From positions 310,001 to 374,000 of the forward strand of contig NZ_FNNJ01000002.1 in the NCBI RefSeq assembly GCF_900106565.1: DNA of 64,000 bases, given 5' to 3'. The stretch is from Lutibacter oricola. Lineage in GTDB: Bacteria > Bacteroidota > Bacteroidia > Flavobacteriales > Flavobacteriaceae. How positions within the stretch are numbered: position 1 is the stretch's first letter; each line of letters opens with the position of its first letter. Positions 54,432-64,000 of the stretch are shown one piece after another. A program made the position numbers and the translations under genes. The notes under the pieces are model-generated. The model was not told where the DNA came from. It worked only from the letters and a program-made list of their open reading frames with translations, and ran no database searches.

Positions 54432-55124
54432 TTATTCAATTTTAAATTGAGAAATTGTAGAGTAAGATTTATTATTCATAGAATCTATAGTAACTATTTT
54501 CCAAAAGTAAATGGTGTTTGTTGATACAGAAACATTGTTTAAAATACTCTCCGAAACATTGCTTTTAAAAAGAGTAGGAGAGGTTTCAGTTCCTAAGTAA
54601 ATATCATACGCAACAATATCATCATCTACATCTCTACCTTCCCAATCTAATGTAATTTCACTAGGTGAGTTTGTAATAGTTTCTGCCATTGCAGGTGAAA
54701 TTATCTCAGCAGGAAAAGGCGCGTATGATTGAACACCATTGGCAGCATTGTAAAATTGCCAAGTTTCACTTTGAGAAGTATTAGAAGAAGAATTTGATTT
54801 TGAAATTACATACCATTCATAAGGAGTTCCTCTTAAAATTACCACAGATAACGTAGTGTTTGAAATTTGGTAAAAAGAACTTTTATTGGATGTTAAATTT
54901 GTAATAAACAGCTCGTAACTATCTGTATATTCACTAGCTTCCCATTCAAATAGTACGGTACTTTCGGTTAGCGTTAAATTACTACCTTCATTGCACAAAT
55001 AATTTTCAAAAGGGAAAACAAGGTTAGCAACTGTAGGTGTTTTAGGTGTTTCTGGGTTAGAATCACTTTCGCTACAGCCATTAAATAAAAATAGTAAGCT
55101 AAAAAGAAATATTAATTTTTTCAT
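54432..55124 (-). CDS. Lipoprotein with two FN3/Ig-like domains
   Basis: 230 residues with a lipobox ending LFNGC (C17). Two similar beta-sandwich domains are visible, each with a Trp-centred strand: VLFEWEASEYTDSYELFI and ITLDWEGRDVDDDIVAYDIYLG. They resemble fibronectin type III or SusE-like domains. The start overlaps the stop of the upstream LRR gene by 4 bp, so the two are translationally coupled and probably work together on the surface. No enzymatic motif is present. Confidence 0.78.
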   Translation of the reverse strand: MKKLIFLFSLLFLFNGCSESDSNPETPKTPTVANLVFPFENYLCNEGSNLTLTESTVLFEWEASEYTDSYELFITNLTSNKSSFYQISNTTLSVVILRGTPYEWYVISKSNSSSNTSQSETWQFYNAANGVQSYAPFPAEIISPAMAETITNSPSEITLDWEGRDVDDDIVAYDIYLGTETSPTLFKSNVSESILNNVSVSTNTIYFWKIVTIDSMNNKSYSTISQFKIE

Positions 55125-58100
55125 TTTTTTACAATTTTAAATGTTGATTGTGAATTATCTGTTATAAGTGAAATAAAATAGATTCCTGTAGATAATTGAG
55201 ATGTATCAATGGTCATGTTTCCGTTTTCAGGGTTATAATTTCCGTGTAAAACTAATTGTCCGAAATTGTTATTAATTTTTACGGCGACTTCTTTAGAGTT
55301 TTCCTCTCCAATATTTACATTTAAATAATTATTAAAAGGATTTGGATAAAAAATGATGTTTTCAGAGAAAAAGATAGTTTCACTATAGTTTCCTTGGCAA
55401 TCTAAATCAGTTTTTACAGATATATTGTTATTTCCTTTAATTAGATTGAGTTCAACTAGTTTTTTTGAAGTATTAATAATTACACCATTAAAATTGATTG
55501 TGTAATTGTTTCCTCCTGATAATTTTAGCGAAACATTTTTATTAGATTGGCTTACTTTGGATGAAACTAGAAGTTCCTCGGGTTCTGTTATTACTATATC
55601 GTAACACAAAATGTAATTTGGTTCACTCTCAATAGTTAAACAAAGTTGATAGGTTCCTGTTCTAAGGTTTCTTATTTCAACAGAATTTGTGAAATTATAT
55701 GTTTTATTAATTCCTTCTCCAATTATTGTAGCTGTATAATTATAGGTTTCAATAGCTGTAATAGCTACTTTTCCGTTATTGCTACTTGTACAAGTTTCGC
55801 CAGTTGTAAAAATGCTGAAATTAGTTGTTGGAAGTGTAAAAACAGAGCATCCAAATAAATCAACAAAATCACCTAGTGGAGTATTTAAACATTGATCTTC
55901 TGTATTTGGTACACCATCATTATCATCATCATTACATTCTAGTTTATAGTGAGATTGAGAATCTTTATACCAATTTTCATATTGGTTAGAAGCATCTATA
56001 TCATCAACTAGAATACAAAATAAATCTGGATTATTTCTTGCGTCAAAACTTGTAATAGTTTGGTTATTATCGTTTTGAAGGTTTAAACTGTTTAACTTAT
56101 TGTTAATGCAATTAAGTGTTGTTAAATTAGTGTTGTTATTAATATATATACCTGTTATTGAATTAACTGAGCAATTTAACTCAGTTAAAAGAACAATGTT
56201 ATCGAGTTCTAAATTGGTAAGTAAATTGTCTGAGCAATCTAATAAAGTTAATTCTAAATTATCGTTAATATAAAGGTTAGTTAGCTTATTAGTATTGCAA
56301 ATTAATGTTTTAAGATTAGGAATTGCAGTGGTGTTTAAACTTGTTAATAAATTGTTTGTACAGTCTAAAGTTATAAGGTTTGTAATTGCACTAGCATCTA
56401 AATTTACTATTTGATTGTTACTGCAATTTAAATTTGTAAGCGCTATAAAATCTTCTATTCCCGTTAAATCTTCTACTCCTGTATATTCTAAATTTAATGA
56501 AGTAATAGAAGCTAAGTTTACTGTTGGAACATAATCATCTAAAGGTCCTGAATCTAGTCCTAGATTAATAATTTTTTGTTCAAATGCATCATCAGGAACA
56601 TAGGTTTGAAAATAATGGCAAAACTCTTTATATTCTGCCTGATCATCTTTTTGCCAATTAGTAGCATTATTAGAAAAATCTGGATCATCAACTTCAATAC
56701 AGAATAAATCAATATTATTTGTAGCATTAAAATCAATTAAACTAGTGTTATTTCCATTTTTTAAGTTTAGAGTGCTAAGTAGGTTTGTTGAGCAATTTAG
56801 TGCAGTTAAAGAAGTAAGGTTGCTTATTTCTATTTCTGTTAATGAATTAAAAGAGCAATCTATTGTTTCTATAGTTGTATTAGTGTTTAAATCTAAAGTT
56901 GTTAACTGATTGTTTGAACAAATTAAATTTATTAAACCAGTATTAGTTGAAATGTTTAAAGAGGTTATTAAATTTGAATTAGTATTAAGTGTTTCTAAAT
57001 TTTCAAGGTTATTTATATAAATTTTTGATATAGAATTAGAACTAGCATTTAATACTTTTAATAGTGAATTACTGGTTACATTTAAACTATCTAAATTATT
57101 ATTGGAACAATTTAGGTCTGTTAAATTTAGGTTTTTACTTACATCAAGTGTATCAATATTATTTTGAGAACAATTAAAATAATCTAAGTTTGTAAAGTCT
57201 TCAATACCAATTATGTTTTCTATAGATTTACCACTAATGTCTAAATTTTCAATGCTTTCAATGTTTGCTGTAAGCACGTAATTGTCTAGAGTTGCAACAG
57301 TATCGTAACCTAAATCAATTAAAGATTGTTCAAAATTATTATCAGGAATATAGGTTTCACTATACCTGCAGTTAGTACTATATGATGCAGTTGTATCAAT
57401 TCTCCAGTTACTGTTAATAGTATCTGGGTTATCTACTTCTATACAAGTTAAATATTCATTATCTGTTGCGTTAAAAGTAGAAAGAATATCATTTTGACCA
57501 TTTTGTATAGTTAAACTAGCCAAATTGTTTGAAGAGCAATTTAGGGAGTTTAATTCAGTATTATTTGTAAAATCTAAAGCTTCAATTTTATTATTAGAAC
57601 AAGTAATTATTTTTAATAAAATATTTGATGAAGGATCAAGAGAAGTTAAATTGTTTTGTCCAATATTTAAATTTTCTAGTAATGTATTTGTATTTAAATC
57701 TATCGTATTTATTGAATTATCTACTATTGATAAAATTGCTAAATCAGTATTGTTGTTAATAGCTATGTTTGAAAGCAAATTGTAGTCTAAATATAATTCT
57801 GAAAGCAATGTGTTTTTACTTAAGTCTATATTTGATATTTTATTTTCATTAGCTGATAGTACTCCTAATTTAGTGTTGTATTCAGTATTAAGGTTTGTTA
57901 GCTTATTGTTGTCGCATTCTAAGTTATCTAATTCTACATTATTTATTAAACTAATAGTTGATATTTCATTATTGTTACAAGTTAAATTTGTAAGAAGTAG
58001 ATTAGCATCAATATCTAGGTTTAAAATTTGATTTGAATTACAATTTATATCTTTTAAGTTAACGTTATTTTCTACATTAAGGTTTGTTAAATAATTTTGC

Positions 58101-60856
58101 GAACAATCTAACTCTTCTAAAAAAGTATTGGTTGTTAAATCTAATTCTAATAGGTGATTATTTACGCATTTAAATTCTATTAGATTTATGTTAGACCCAA
58201 TATTAATACTATTTAATTTGTTGTTAGAGCAGTATAATTCTTCTAGTTTTGTATTGTTTGAAATATCTAATCCAGTGCTTGTAATATGGTTTGAATTTAT
58301 ATTTAAGTGAATCAATTCAGTGTTGTTACTTACATTAATTTCGGTGAGTTCATTTGCATCACAAATTAATTCAATTAAGTTTGGATTTAAGCTAGTATTT
58401 AATGTGTCAATTTTATTATTACCACAAATCAAATTTGTTAATTGTGTATTTTTTTTAATATTTAAACTTGTTAAAAAGTTACCATAGCAAGATAATTTTT
58501 TGAGGTTAACATTTTTCGAAATATCGATAGATGAAAGCTTGTTTTCAGAACAATTTAACGAATCTAGCGCTACAAAACTTTCTATACCAGTTAAGTCTTT
58601 AATATTTTTATTACTTAAATCTAAATCTGTAATTGTATTAATATAGTATGTTGTTACTAAACCATCTAAAGGACCATTATCATAGCCTAAATCAATTAAA
58701 ACTTGTTCAAAATTATTATCTGGAATTGAAGTTTTATCTGGTACACAATCTGTTTCACTGTACATAGTTGAACTATCTATAAACCAATTTGTTTTAGCCA
58801 CAGCAGCAGAAGAGTCTTTTACTTTAATACAAGTTAGTAAATTACTAGTAGCATCTAAATGTTCTAGAGTTCCATTTGGTACATCTCCTAAAGTTAAACT
58901 CACTAATTGATTTGAAGAACAGTTTAATGATATTAAATTAGGCTGATTGCTTACATTTAAAAAACGCAAAGAGTTGTTAGAGCAATTAAGAGTATCCAAT
59001 TCAATAAAATCTTCAATACCAGTTAAGTCTTCAATAGCTTTATTATTTATTTCTAAAACTTTAATGGTATCAATACTTTTGGTTAGCACATATTCATCAA
59101 GTACTGTATCTAAACCTCTATCAATAATTATTTGTTCAAAATTAGAGTCAGGTATATAAGTTTCACCGGGATGTGAACAATTCTCATAATATACTAAAGA
59201 ATCATCTTTTAGCCAATTGGTATATATACCAGTAGGAGGAGAACTATTAGCAGCGTTTTCGTCTTCAACTTCAATACAACTTAAATTTGGATTATTTGTA
59301 GCATCTAAATCTGTTAAAACAGAATTACTTTTAAGGCTTAATTCTACAAGTTCATTATTTGAACAATTTAAATTGGAAAGACTTGTATTGGTAGTTACAT
59401 CTAAATATGTAGTTTCATTATTAGAACAATCTAAACTTGTAAGTACCAGATTTAATGGCAAACTAATGCTTGTTATAGTATTACCCGAACAATTTAACGA
59501 AAGCAGATTAGTAAAATCATCTATTCCTGTTAAATCAGTAATGCTTTTGGAACTAATATCTAAATTGGTAATAGTTTCAATGTTTGAAGTAGGTACATAA
59601 TTATCTAATTCATCATCAAAATTTAAATCTATTAAGGCTTGTTCAAAATTATCATCAGGTATATAAGTTTCATCAATACTACAATCTTCAGAGTATCTAG
59701 CTTGGTCATCTTTCATCCAAATATCACCAATAGTATTTTTATCATCAATTTGAATACAAAATAGATTTGGAGATTCTGTGGCGTTAAAAGTTGATAGAAT
59801 ACTATTATTTCCGTTTTTAATATTTAAACTCTCTGTTAAGTTATTAGAACAATTTAAAGAGGTAATAGAATCATTTTCACTTATATTAATAGTTTTAATT
59901 AGGTTGTAAGATACATCTACTGTTTTTAAATAAGTGTTTTGAGTTAAATCTATTTGATCTAATTGGTTTGAAGAACAAATTAAATTTTGTAGGTATGTAT
60001 TGGTGCTTACATTAATACTATCAAATTGATTATTTGAAATGTCTAGATATGAAAGTGAATCATTTTCAACAAGAATTAGGTCTGTTAATTGATTTTTTGC
60101 ACCACTAATATTTGTTAGAAAAAGATTTTTACTTACATCAATATTTTTAAACTGATTGTTAGAGAAATCAATAAATTGAAGAGAATCTATCTTGGTTAAA
60201 TCTAAGTCTTTAAGTTGATTTGAACTACAAATTAAATATTTTAAAGAAGTATTTTTACTAATGTCAATAGTCTCAATTTGATTTTCAGAAAAGAAAAATT
60301 CTTCAAGATTATTTTTATCATCAACTAGTAAATTTGTTAATCTATTATTTGAACATTTTAAACTTGTTAAAGAGTCATTTTCACTTAAATTAATACTACT
60401 TATTTGGTTTGAAGAAAAATCAAATGTTATTAAATTAGAATTGTTTGAAACATCAATAGTTGATAATAAATTATCTTGACAAATTAATTTTTCTAGTACT
60501 AAATTTGCCCCTGTATTAATAGTTGTTATATAGTTAGATGAACAGTGTAATTCTTCAAGTTTAAGATTATTATTTACATCAAGTGTTGTTAAGTTATTAT
60601 TAGAGCAATTAAGAATTTCTAAATCTTCAAAATCTTCAATACCAGTTAAATCATCAATATTTTTATTAATAATTATAAGTTGTGTTAAAGATCTTATATC
60701 ATCAGTTAAAACTTTACCATTAACAGTATTGTCAGAATCAATGCCTAAATCTATTAAAGCCTGTTCAAAATTAGAATCTGGTATACTTGTTTCTTGAGCA
60801 AATAGAACATTAAAAGAAAGTAATCCAAATATAATTGAAGTTAGAATTTGTTTCAT
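55121..60856 (-). CDS. Giant leucine-rich-repeat surface protein with T9SS tail
   Basis: 1911 residues with a signal peptide ending LFAQ. Six modules each begin with a PD-x-x-FEQ segment followed by DLTGIEDF and runs of 21-residue leucine-rich repeats of the form LxxLNCSxNxLxxLDVS. After the modules comes a calcium-binding type segment DDDNDGVPNTEDQC, then a domain (FSIFTTGETCTSSNNG) shared with the beta-helix protein at 25995. The last 75 residues (FYPNPFNNYLNV... FKIVKK) are a T9SS sorting domain. The protein is therefore displayed or released at the surface, probably as an adhesin or binding protein. The Asn-rich ladder suggests a long solenoid. Confidence 0.9.
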   Translation of the reverse strand: MKQILTSIIFGLLSFNVLFAQETSIPDSNFEQALIDLGIDSDNTVNGKVLTDDIRSLTQLIIINKNIDDLTGIEDFEDLEILNCSNNNLTTLDVNNNLKLEELHCSSNYITTINTGANLVLEKLICQDNLLSTIDVSNNSNLITFDFSSNQISSINLSENDSLTSLKCSNNRLTNLLVDDKNNLEEFFFSENQIETIDISKNTSLKYLICSSNQLKDLDLTKIDSLQFIDFSNNQFKNIDVSKNLFLTNISGAKNQLTDLILVENDSLSYLDISNNQFDSINVSTNTYLQNLICSSNQLDQIDLTQNTYLKTVDVSYNLIKTINISENDSITSLNCSNNLTESLNIKNGNNSILSTFNATESPNLFCIQIDDKNTIGDIWMKDDQARYSEDCSIDETYIPDDNFEQALIDLNFDDELDNYVPTSNIETITNLDISSKSITDLTGIDDFTNLLSLNCSGNTITSISLPLNLVLTSLDCSNNETTYLDVTTNTSLSNLNCSNNELVELSLKSNSVLTDLDATNNPNLSCIEVEDENAANSSPPTGIYTNWLKDDSLVYYENCSHPGETYIPDSNFEQIIIDRGLDTVLDEYVLTKSIDTIKVLEINNKAIEDLTGIEDFIELDTLNCSNNSLRFLNVSNQPNLISLNCSSNQLVSLTLGDVPNGTLEHLDATSNLLTCIKVKDSSAAVAKTNWFIDSSTMYSETDCVPDKTSIPDNNFEQVLIDLGYDNGPLDGLVTTYYINTITDLDLSNKNIKDLTGIESFVALDSLNCSENKLSSIDISKNVNLKKLSCYGNFLTSLNIKKNTQLTNLICGNNKIDTLNTSLNPNLIELICDANELTEINVSNNTELIHLNINSNHITSTGLDISNNTKLEELYCSNNKLNSINIGSNINLIEFKCVNNHLLELDLTTNTFLEELDCSQNYLTNLNVENNVNLKDINCNSNQILNLDIDANLLLTNLTCNNNEISTISLINNVELDNLECDNNKLTNLNTEYNTKLGVLSANENKISNIDLSKNTLLSELYLDYNLLSNIAINNNTDLAILSIVDNSINTIDLNTNTLLENLNIGQNNLTSLDPSSNILLKIITCSNNKIEALDFTNNTELNSLNCSSNNLASLTIQNGQNDILSTFNATDNEYLTCIEVDNPDTINSNWRIDTTASYSTNCRYSETYIPDNNFEQSLIDLGYDTVATLDNYVLTANIESIENLDISGKSIENIIGIEDFTNLDYFNCSQNNIDTLDVSKNLNLTDLNCSNNNLDSLNVTSNSLLKVLNASSNSISKIYINNLENLETLNTNSNLITSLNISTNTGLINLICSNNQLTTLDLNTNTTIETIDCSFNSLTEIEISNLTSLTALNCSTNLLSTLNLKNGNNTSLIDFNATNNIDLFCIEVDDPDFSNNATNWQKDDQAEYKEFCHYFQTYVPDDAFEQKIINLGLDSGPLDDYVPTVNLASITSLNLEYTGVEDLTGIEDFIALTNLNCSNNQIVNLDASAITNLITLDCTNNLLTSLNTTAIPNLKTLICNTNKLTNLYINDNLELTLLDCSDNLLTNLELDNIVLLTELNCSVNSITGIYINNNTNLTTLNCINNKLNSLNLQNDNNQTITSFDARNNPDLFCILVDDIDASNQYENWYKDSQSHYKLECNDDDNDGVPNTEDQCLNTPLGDFVDLFGCSVFTLPTTNFSIFTTGETCTSSNNGKVAITAIETYNYTATIIGEGINKTYNFTNSVEIRNLRTGTYQLCLTIESEPNYILCYDIVITEPEELLVSSKVSQSNKNVSLKLSGGNNYTINFNGVIINTSKKLVELNLIKGNNNISVKTDLDCQGNYSETIFFSENIIFYPNPFNNYLNVNIGEENSKEVAVKINNNFGQLVLHGNYNPENGNMTIDTSQLSTGIYFISLITDNSQSTFKIVKK

Positions 60857-60901
60857 AATGCATTGATTTTCTGATAGATATTGTTTAATCGGATACTCGA
60901 T

Positions 60902-63328
60902 CTATTCTTTTATGTTTAAATCAATAAACTGATTCTGATATTTTTTATGAGTGTGAAAAGACTTTTCTAAACTAGATTTTATATACTGAATTACTTCCTC
61001 CTTGTAGGCAGAATCTGAATCTAATCTGCTCCAAAATGGATGATTCTCTATGCTTGTATAGAATTGAGAGGTAGTCTTTTCTAATACATCACTATTAGCA
61101 GTTTTTGAATTATTATGAGTATTATTTTGATTTATAAAAAGATTACTCATTTGAGCTTTATCGTCTAAAGTTTGTTGATAATTATCTCGAGCAACTTGTA
61201 TACAAGTTTCAACTTGTTCTCTTGAAACTTCGAAAAAAACAATGTCATCTTCGGTTGAGCTTACAAAATTATTTTCAACAGCTTCTTCCTTTTCATTTAT
61301 AGTTGAATGTTTAGTTGTATGAGATTCTGTACTTTCAATTTCTATTCCCGTTGCATCAGCATAACCAGGAACTAATTCTGCTAAAATATTATTAGTGCTG
61401 TTTATTTGATTTTTTAATTCATCGTATTCTAATTTAAGATTGTTAATTTCTTCTTCTTGTTCAGAGACTATAGTTATTAAATCATTTGTATTTAATCCAA
61501 CAGCAACATTTACAAGATTTATATTATTAGCTATTTTTGAAATAACGGACCAAGCTACCCCAACAATTTTTTTGTAATCAGTTAGTTCCATATCATCTGG
61601 GTGAATAGCTCTACCATAACTTCCACCAATTATTGATGGTAAAATATAATCTCCAGCAGTTACACTACCTAATACTTTAACTGGGACTTGCCCCATAAAA
61701 GCAACTTTTTCATAATTAGCTTCGTTATTTTGTTGAGGCATGTTTCCTAAAACAATAGGATTTGTTGAAATCACCATAACTTTTTCTGCTCCGAAAGTAT
61801 TTTTAGTAATAAAGCCATTTGTAACACCTACAATATCTCCTTCTAAGAATATATCTGAAGGGTTTAATTTTGGTAGCCATTCTGCATAATCAGCTGCTCC
61901 AGACTGGTAGGAAACACCAATATGGGATGTTGAGTTTGCTACAAAGGCAACGTCATCAGCTATAACTAAACTTAGATTAACACCAGCAACTACAACATTT
62001 GCAATCTTTAAAACAAGATTGGCGCCTTCACTAACAATTAATGATGGAATTGGAGCAGTTATACAAGCACCAACTCCTGCACAAGCTGTTGATGAAGAAC
62101 TTGCAGCTGTAACTTGAACAACTCCTTGTACTACTTCAAAACCAGCTATCGCTAAATCTGCACCTGCAAGAGCAGTGTTAACTGCTAATGAAGCAGTTTC
62201 ATAATGAAAATTAGGATCTTCAAATAAATTTGTTAAAGATTTCCCTTCTATTCTTCCCCAACTTTTACCATTCTCATCCATAAATGTGATAAAATTATTT
62301 GCATTACTAACTGCAATAGGATCTACATCTAAACCGAATGGTTCAGATTTAATTCCATTTACTTTAATTACAACTCCTTGTTGACTACCTTCTACTATTA
62401 AGGGATAAGCATTTAAATCTGTATTAGCTCCAGTTGTATCAAAATTTATTTTTACTTGTCCGTTTAGAGCAGATTGGTTATTTATGGTAGTTATTCCATT
62501 AATAGTTGTAGCTGCATTAATAGTTGTAGTGCTATCTATAGTAGTAATTCCTCTAATATATGCACTACCGTTTACTGATAAATTGGTGAATTCACTGTTA
62601 CCTTTAAATGCAGTAGGTCCATTAAATAAGGCTGAACCTATTGGGCTATATGTACTATCACCAACAATAAGATCACCAGAAAGATATGTTTTAGTATGAT
62701 TTTCAACGTTTAATGAATTATATAAATTAGTAATTCCATCAACATTAAGGTTACTTTTTAAACCTGTATTACCTTCAACATTTAGTAAACCAGATAAATT
62801 TGTGTCGTTCTCGTTATTTACGCTTAATGAACTATTTAAATTGGTTGGACCTTCTACTAATAATTCGCTATTCAAGGTTGTAGCATCATCAACAATTAAA
62901 GTTCCTGCAGCTGTTATATTTCTATGATAAGCATAGGGAACAAATGTTAATTCTTGTCTACTCATATCTACAAAATTACCTCCGGAACCACTAAAATCTA
63001 TTTCAACTTTTAAATCTTTTGGTTCTCCATTCCAACTTATTAAAGTAAAAGCATCTGGGTCAGCTTTCCCAATAATAAGATTTATTCTACCAGATACGTC
63101 GGTAGATGTAGTTTGTACTTCTTGATATTCTTGAGTATTGTTAGAGTTTATAATTGTAAACCTAATAGATATTTGAGTATTGGGTAAAATATTACCTACT
63201 GCATCAGCTCCAGGTAATTCTTGTGTATTTGGACCTAAAATAACGGCTTGGTAGCTAATTCCATCTGTTTGTGCAGTTAGTAGAAAACTTGAAAATATAA
63301 AAAACGCGAGAGTAATTATTTTTTTCAT
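60902..63328 (-). CDS. Secreted fibre-like protein with probable tailspike-chaperone domain
   Basis: 808 residues with a signal peptide ending LTAQ. An N-terminal domain (GISYQAVILGPNTQ... VPYAYHR) is common in Bacteroidota surface proteins. Residues about 145-290 form a repetitive stretch (TTINAATTINGITTIN), likely a trimeric beta-structure. Near residue 480 ADYAEWLPK begins a region resembling the peptidase G2 intramolecular chaperone of phage tail fibres, followed by a coiled coil (EQEEEINNLKLEYDELKNQI). The C-terminal 150 residues are hydrophilic and rich in Ser, Thr and Asn. The whole suggests a trimeric surface fibre that may self-cleave. It lies between the OmpA-type gene and the LRR gene. 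Confidence 0.72.
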   Translation of the reverse strand: MKKIITLAFFIFSSFLLTAQTDGISYQAVILGPNTQELPGADAVGNILPNTQISIRFTIINSNNTQEYQEVQTTSTDVSGRINLIIGKADPDAFTLISWNGEPKDLKVEIDFSGSGGNFVDMSRQELTFVPYAYHRNITAAGTLIVDDATTLNSELLVEGPTNLNSSLSVNNENDTNLSGLLNVEGNTGLKSNLNVDGITNLYNSLNVENHTKTYLSGDLIVGDSTYSPIGSALFNGPTAFKGNSEFTNLSVNGSAYIRGITTIDSTTTINAATTINGITTINNQSALNGQVKINFDTTGANTDLNAYPLIVEGSQQGVVIKVNGIKSEPFGLDVDPIAVSNANNFITFMDENGKSWGRIEGKSLTNLFEDPNFHYETASLAVNTALAGADLAIAGFEVVQGVVQVTAASSSSTACAGVGACITAPIPSLIVSEGANLVLKIANVVVAGVNLSLVIADDVAFVANSTSHIGVSYQSGAADYAEWLPKLNPSDIFLEGDIVGVTNGFITKNTFGAEKVMVISTNPIVLGNMPQQNNEANYEKVAFMGQVPVKVLGSVTAGDYILPSIIGGSYGRAIHPDDMELTDYKKIVGVAWSVISKIANNINLVNVAVGLNTNDLITIVSEQEEEINNLKLEYDELKNQINSTNNILAELVPGYADATGIEIESTESHTTKHSTINEKEEAVENNFVSSTEDDIVFFEVSREQVETCIQVARDNYQQTLDDKAQMSNLFINQNNTHNNSKTANSDVLEKTTSQFYTSIENHPFWSRLDSDSAYKEEVIQYIKSSLEKSFHTHKKYQNQFIDLNIKE

Positions 63329-63338
63329 AATTAGTATT

Positions 63339-64000
63339 TTAATGTTGTATTAGTTTAATTAGTTTGTCGACTTTTGGTATTAAAATAATTTCGATACGAC
63401 GATTATTTAATTGACCTTCTTTAGAAGAATTATCAGCAATTGGATTAAATTCTCCATTTCCACTTGCTATAATGTTTTTTGGGTTTATATTTTTATTAGT
63501 GCAAAGTTGTTTAACTATAGTTGTAGCTCTTTTTGTTGAAAGATCCCAGTTATTAATATCCTTTCCATTTTTTTTGTAAGATTCTGAATCTGTATGTCCA
63601 ACAATCATTACTTGAATATTTGGATTGGCAGCTAAAATTTCACCAAATTCATTTATAGTTTTATTGCCTAGCTCATCAATTTCCCAACTTCCAGATTTAA
63701 AAAGAAGCTTGTTTTCCATTTCAACATAAAATTTTCCATCTTTTTCTTCAATATTAAAGCCATTTTCTTTTAACGGATATAATGCATCTTTGATTGAGCT
63801 TTTTAATAGAGATATTTCTTTTTCTTTATCTAGAATATTTTTTTGTAAAAGTTTTGTTGCAATGGCATTTTGTTCTAGCTCTTTTATTTTTTTAGAATTT
63901 TTATCTAGCTCTTTTTTAAGCAAGTCAATTTTAGGATCTATTATTTCATTTATAGATGGCTTTTTTGAAATGTCTATCATAATTCCAACTCCAAAATGAT
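63339..64000 (-). CDS. OmpA-family C-terminal domain protein (cut by window edge)
   Basis: A Met codon at 63980 could start a 213-residue protein, but the frame stays open to the window edge (HFGVGIMIDIS), and that piece looks like a membrane beta-strand, so the gene probably begins outside. A coiled-coil region (IDLLKKELDKNSKKIKELEQ) leads into an OmpA peptidoglycan-binding domain with VMIVGHTDSE, LSTKRATTIVKQL and NRRIEI. It would anchor the surface-protein cluster to the cell wall. It lies 10 bp before the fibre-like gene in the same direction. Confidence 0.8.
   Translation of the reverse strand, partial: HFGVGIMIDISKKPSINEIIDPKIDLLKKELDKNSKKIKELEQNAIATKLLQKNILDKEKEISLLKSSIKDALYPLKENGFNIEEKDGKFYVEMENKLLFKSGSWEIDELGNKTINEFGEILAANPNIQVMIVGHTDSESYKKNGKDINNWDLSTKRATTIVKQLCTNKNINPKNIIASGNGEFNPIADNSSKEGQLNNRRIEIILIPKVDKLIKLIQH

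Noticed and set aside
59217..59600. Plus-strand ORF of 127 codons within the LRR gene
   Set aside because: It is the complement of repeated LRR coding sequence; several similar shadows exist in the same gene and none has a plausible domain.
56400..60800. CRISPR-like regular repeats
   Set aside because: The periodicity of about 63 bp is that of 21-residue leucine-rich repeats in one long open frame, and the units are degenerate, not identical with unique spacers.

Overview
The window is AT-rich DNA from a marine Bacteroidota, most likely a member of the Flavobacteriia. Three things suggest this. Many proteins are secreted sulfatases and glycosidases of the algal-polysaccharide type. Two proteins carry C-terminal type IX secretion (T9SS) sorting domains. 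Several promoters have the Bacteroidota -7 box TAnnTTTG. No rRNA, tRNA, CRISPR array, transposase or replication origin was seen.

Region 1 (1-32446, all + strand) is a polysaccharide utilisation locus for a sulfated, probably galactose-rich and O-acylated glycan. It holds eight family S1 sulfatases, each with an intact Cys formylglycine motif. With them are a GH2 and a GH35-like beta-galactosidase-type enzyme, two GH43-type propeller enzymes, an SGNH esterase, a sialate-O-acetylesterase-like protein, a large BNR/sortilin-like propeller protein, a T9SS-exported beta-helix protein and a PhoD-like phosphoesterase. Genes are packed with 1-20 bp gaps or TAATG overlaps. No SusC/SusD pair or sulfatase maturase lies in the window, so the locus probably continues to the left.

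Region 2 (32538-35959) holds a large SF1 helicase on the minus strand and a 57-residue orphan ORF.

Region 3 (36047-53194) is the most interesting part. It begins with two tandem AraC-type regulators, the second lacking a normal start codon. Next come an SDR-MATE pair, a secreted double-OsmC-like protein, an AhpD/double-OsmC fusion, a TonB receptor/DUF4249 pair, a secreted metallo-beta-lactamase-fold protein with DUF4405 and DUF3861 genes, and a reductive dehalogenase operon. That operon contains a Tat-exported RdhA with two ferredoxin clusters, an RdhB-like anchor, an RdhC/NosR-like flavo-ferredoxin protein, an unlisted 42-residue membrane peptide and a phenol-MetA-type outer-membrane protein. 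Five promoters in this region share one layout: a CCAT core exactly 50 bp upstream of the TTTG of the -7 box. This supports a single regulon joining organohalide reduction, thiol-peroxide chemistry, uptake and efflux.

Region 4 (53413-64000) has a secreted orphan on the plus strand facing a minus-strand surface-protein cluster: an OmpA-family protein cut by the window edge, a fibre-like protein with a probable tailspike-chaperone domain, a 1911-residue leucine-rich-repeat T9SS protein and an FN3-type lipoprotein.

All calls come from reading the sequence and remembered family features. No database search was run, so family and subfamily names are provisional.
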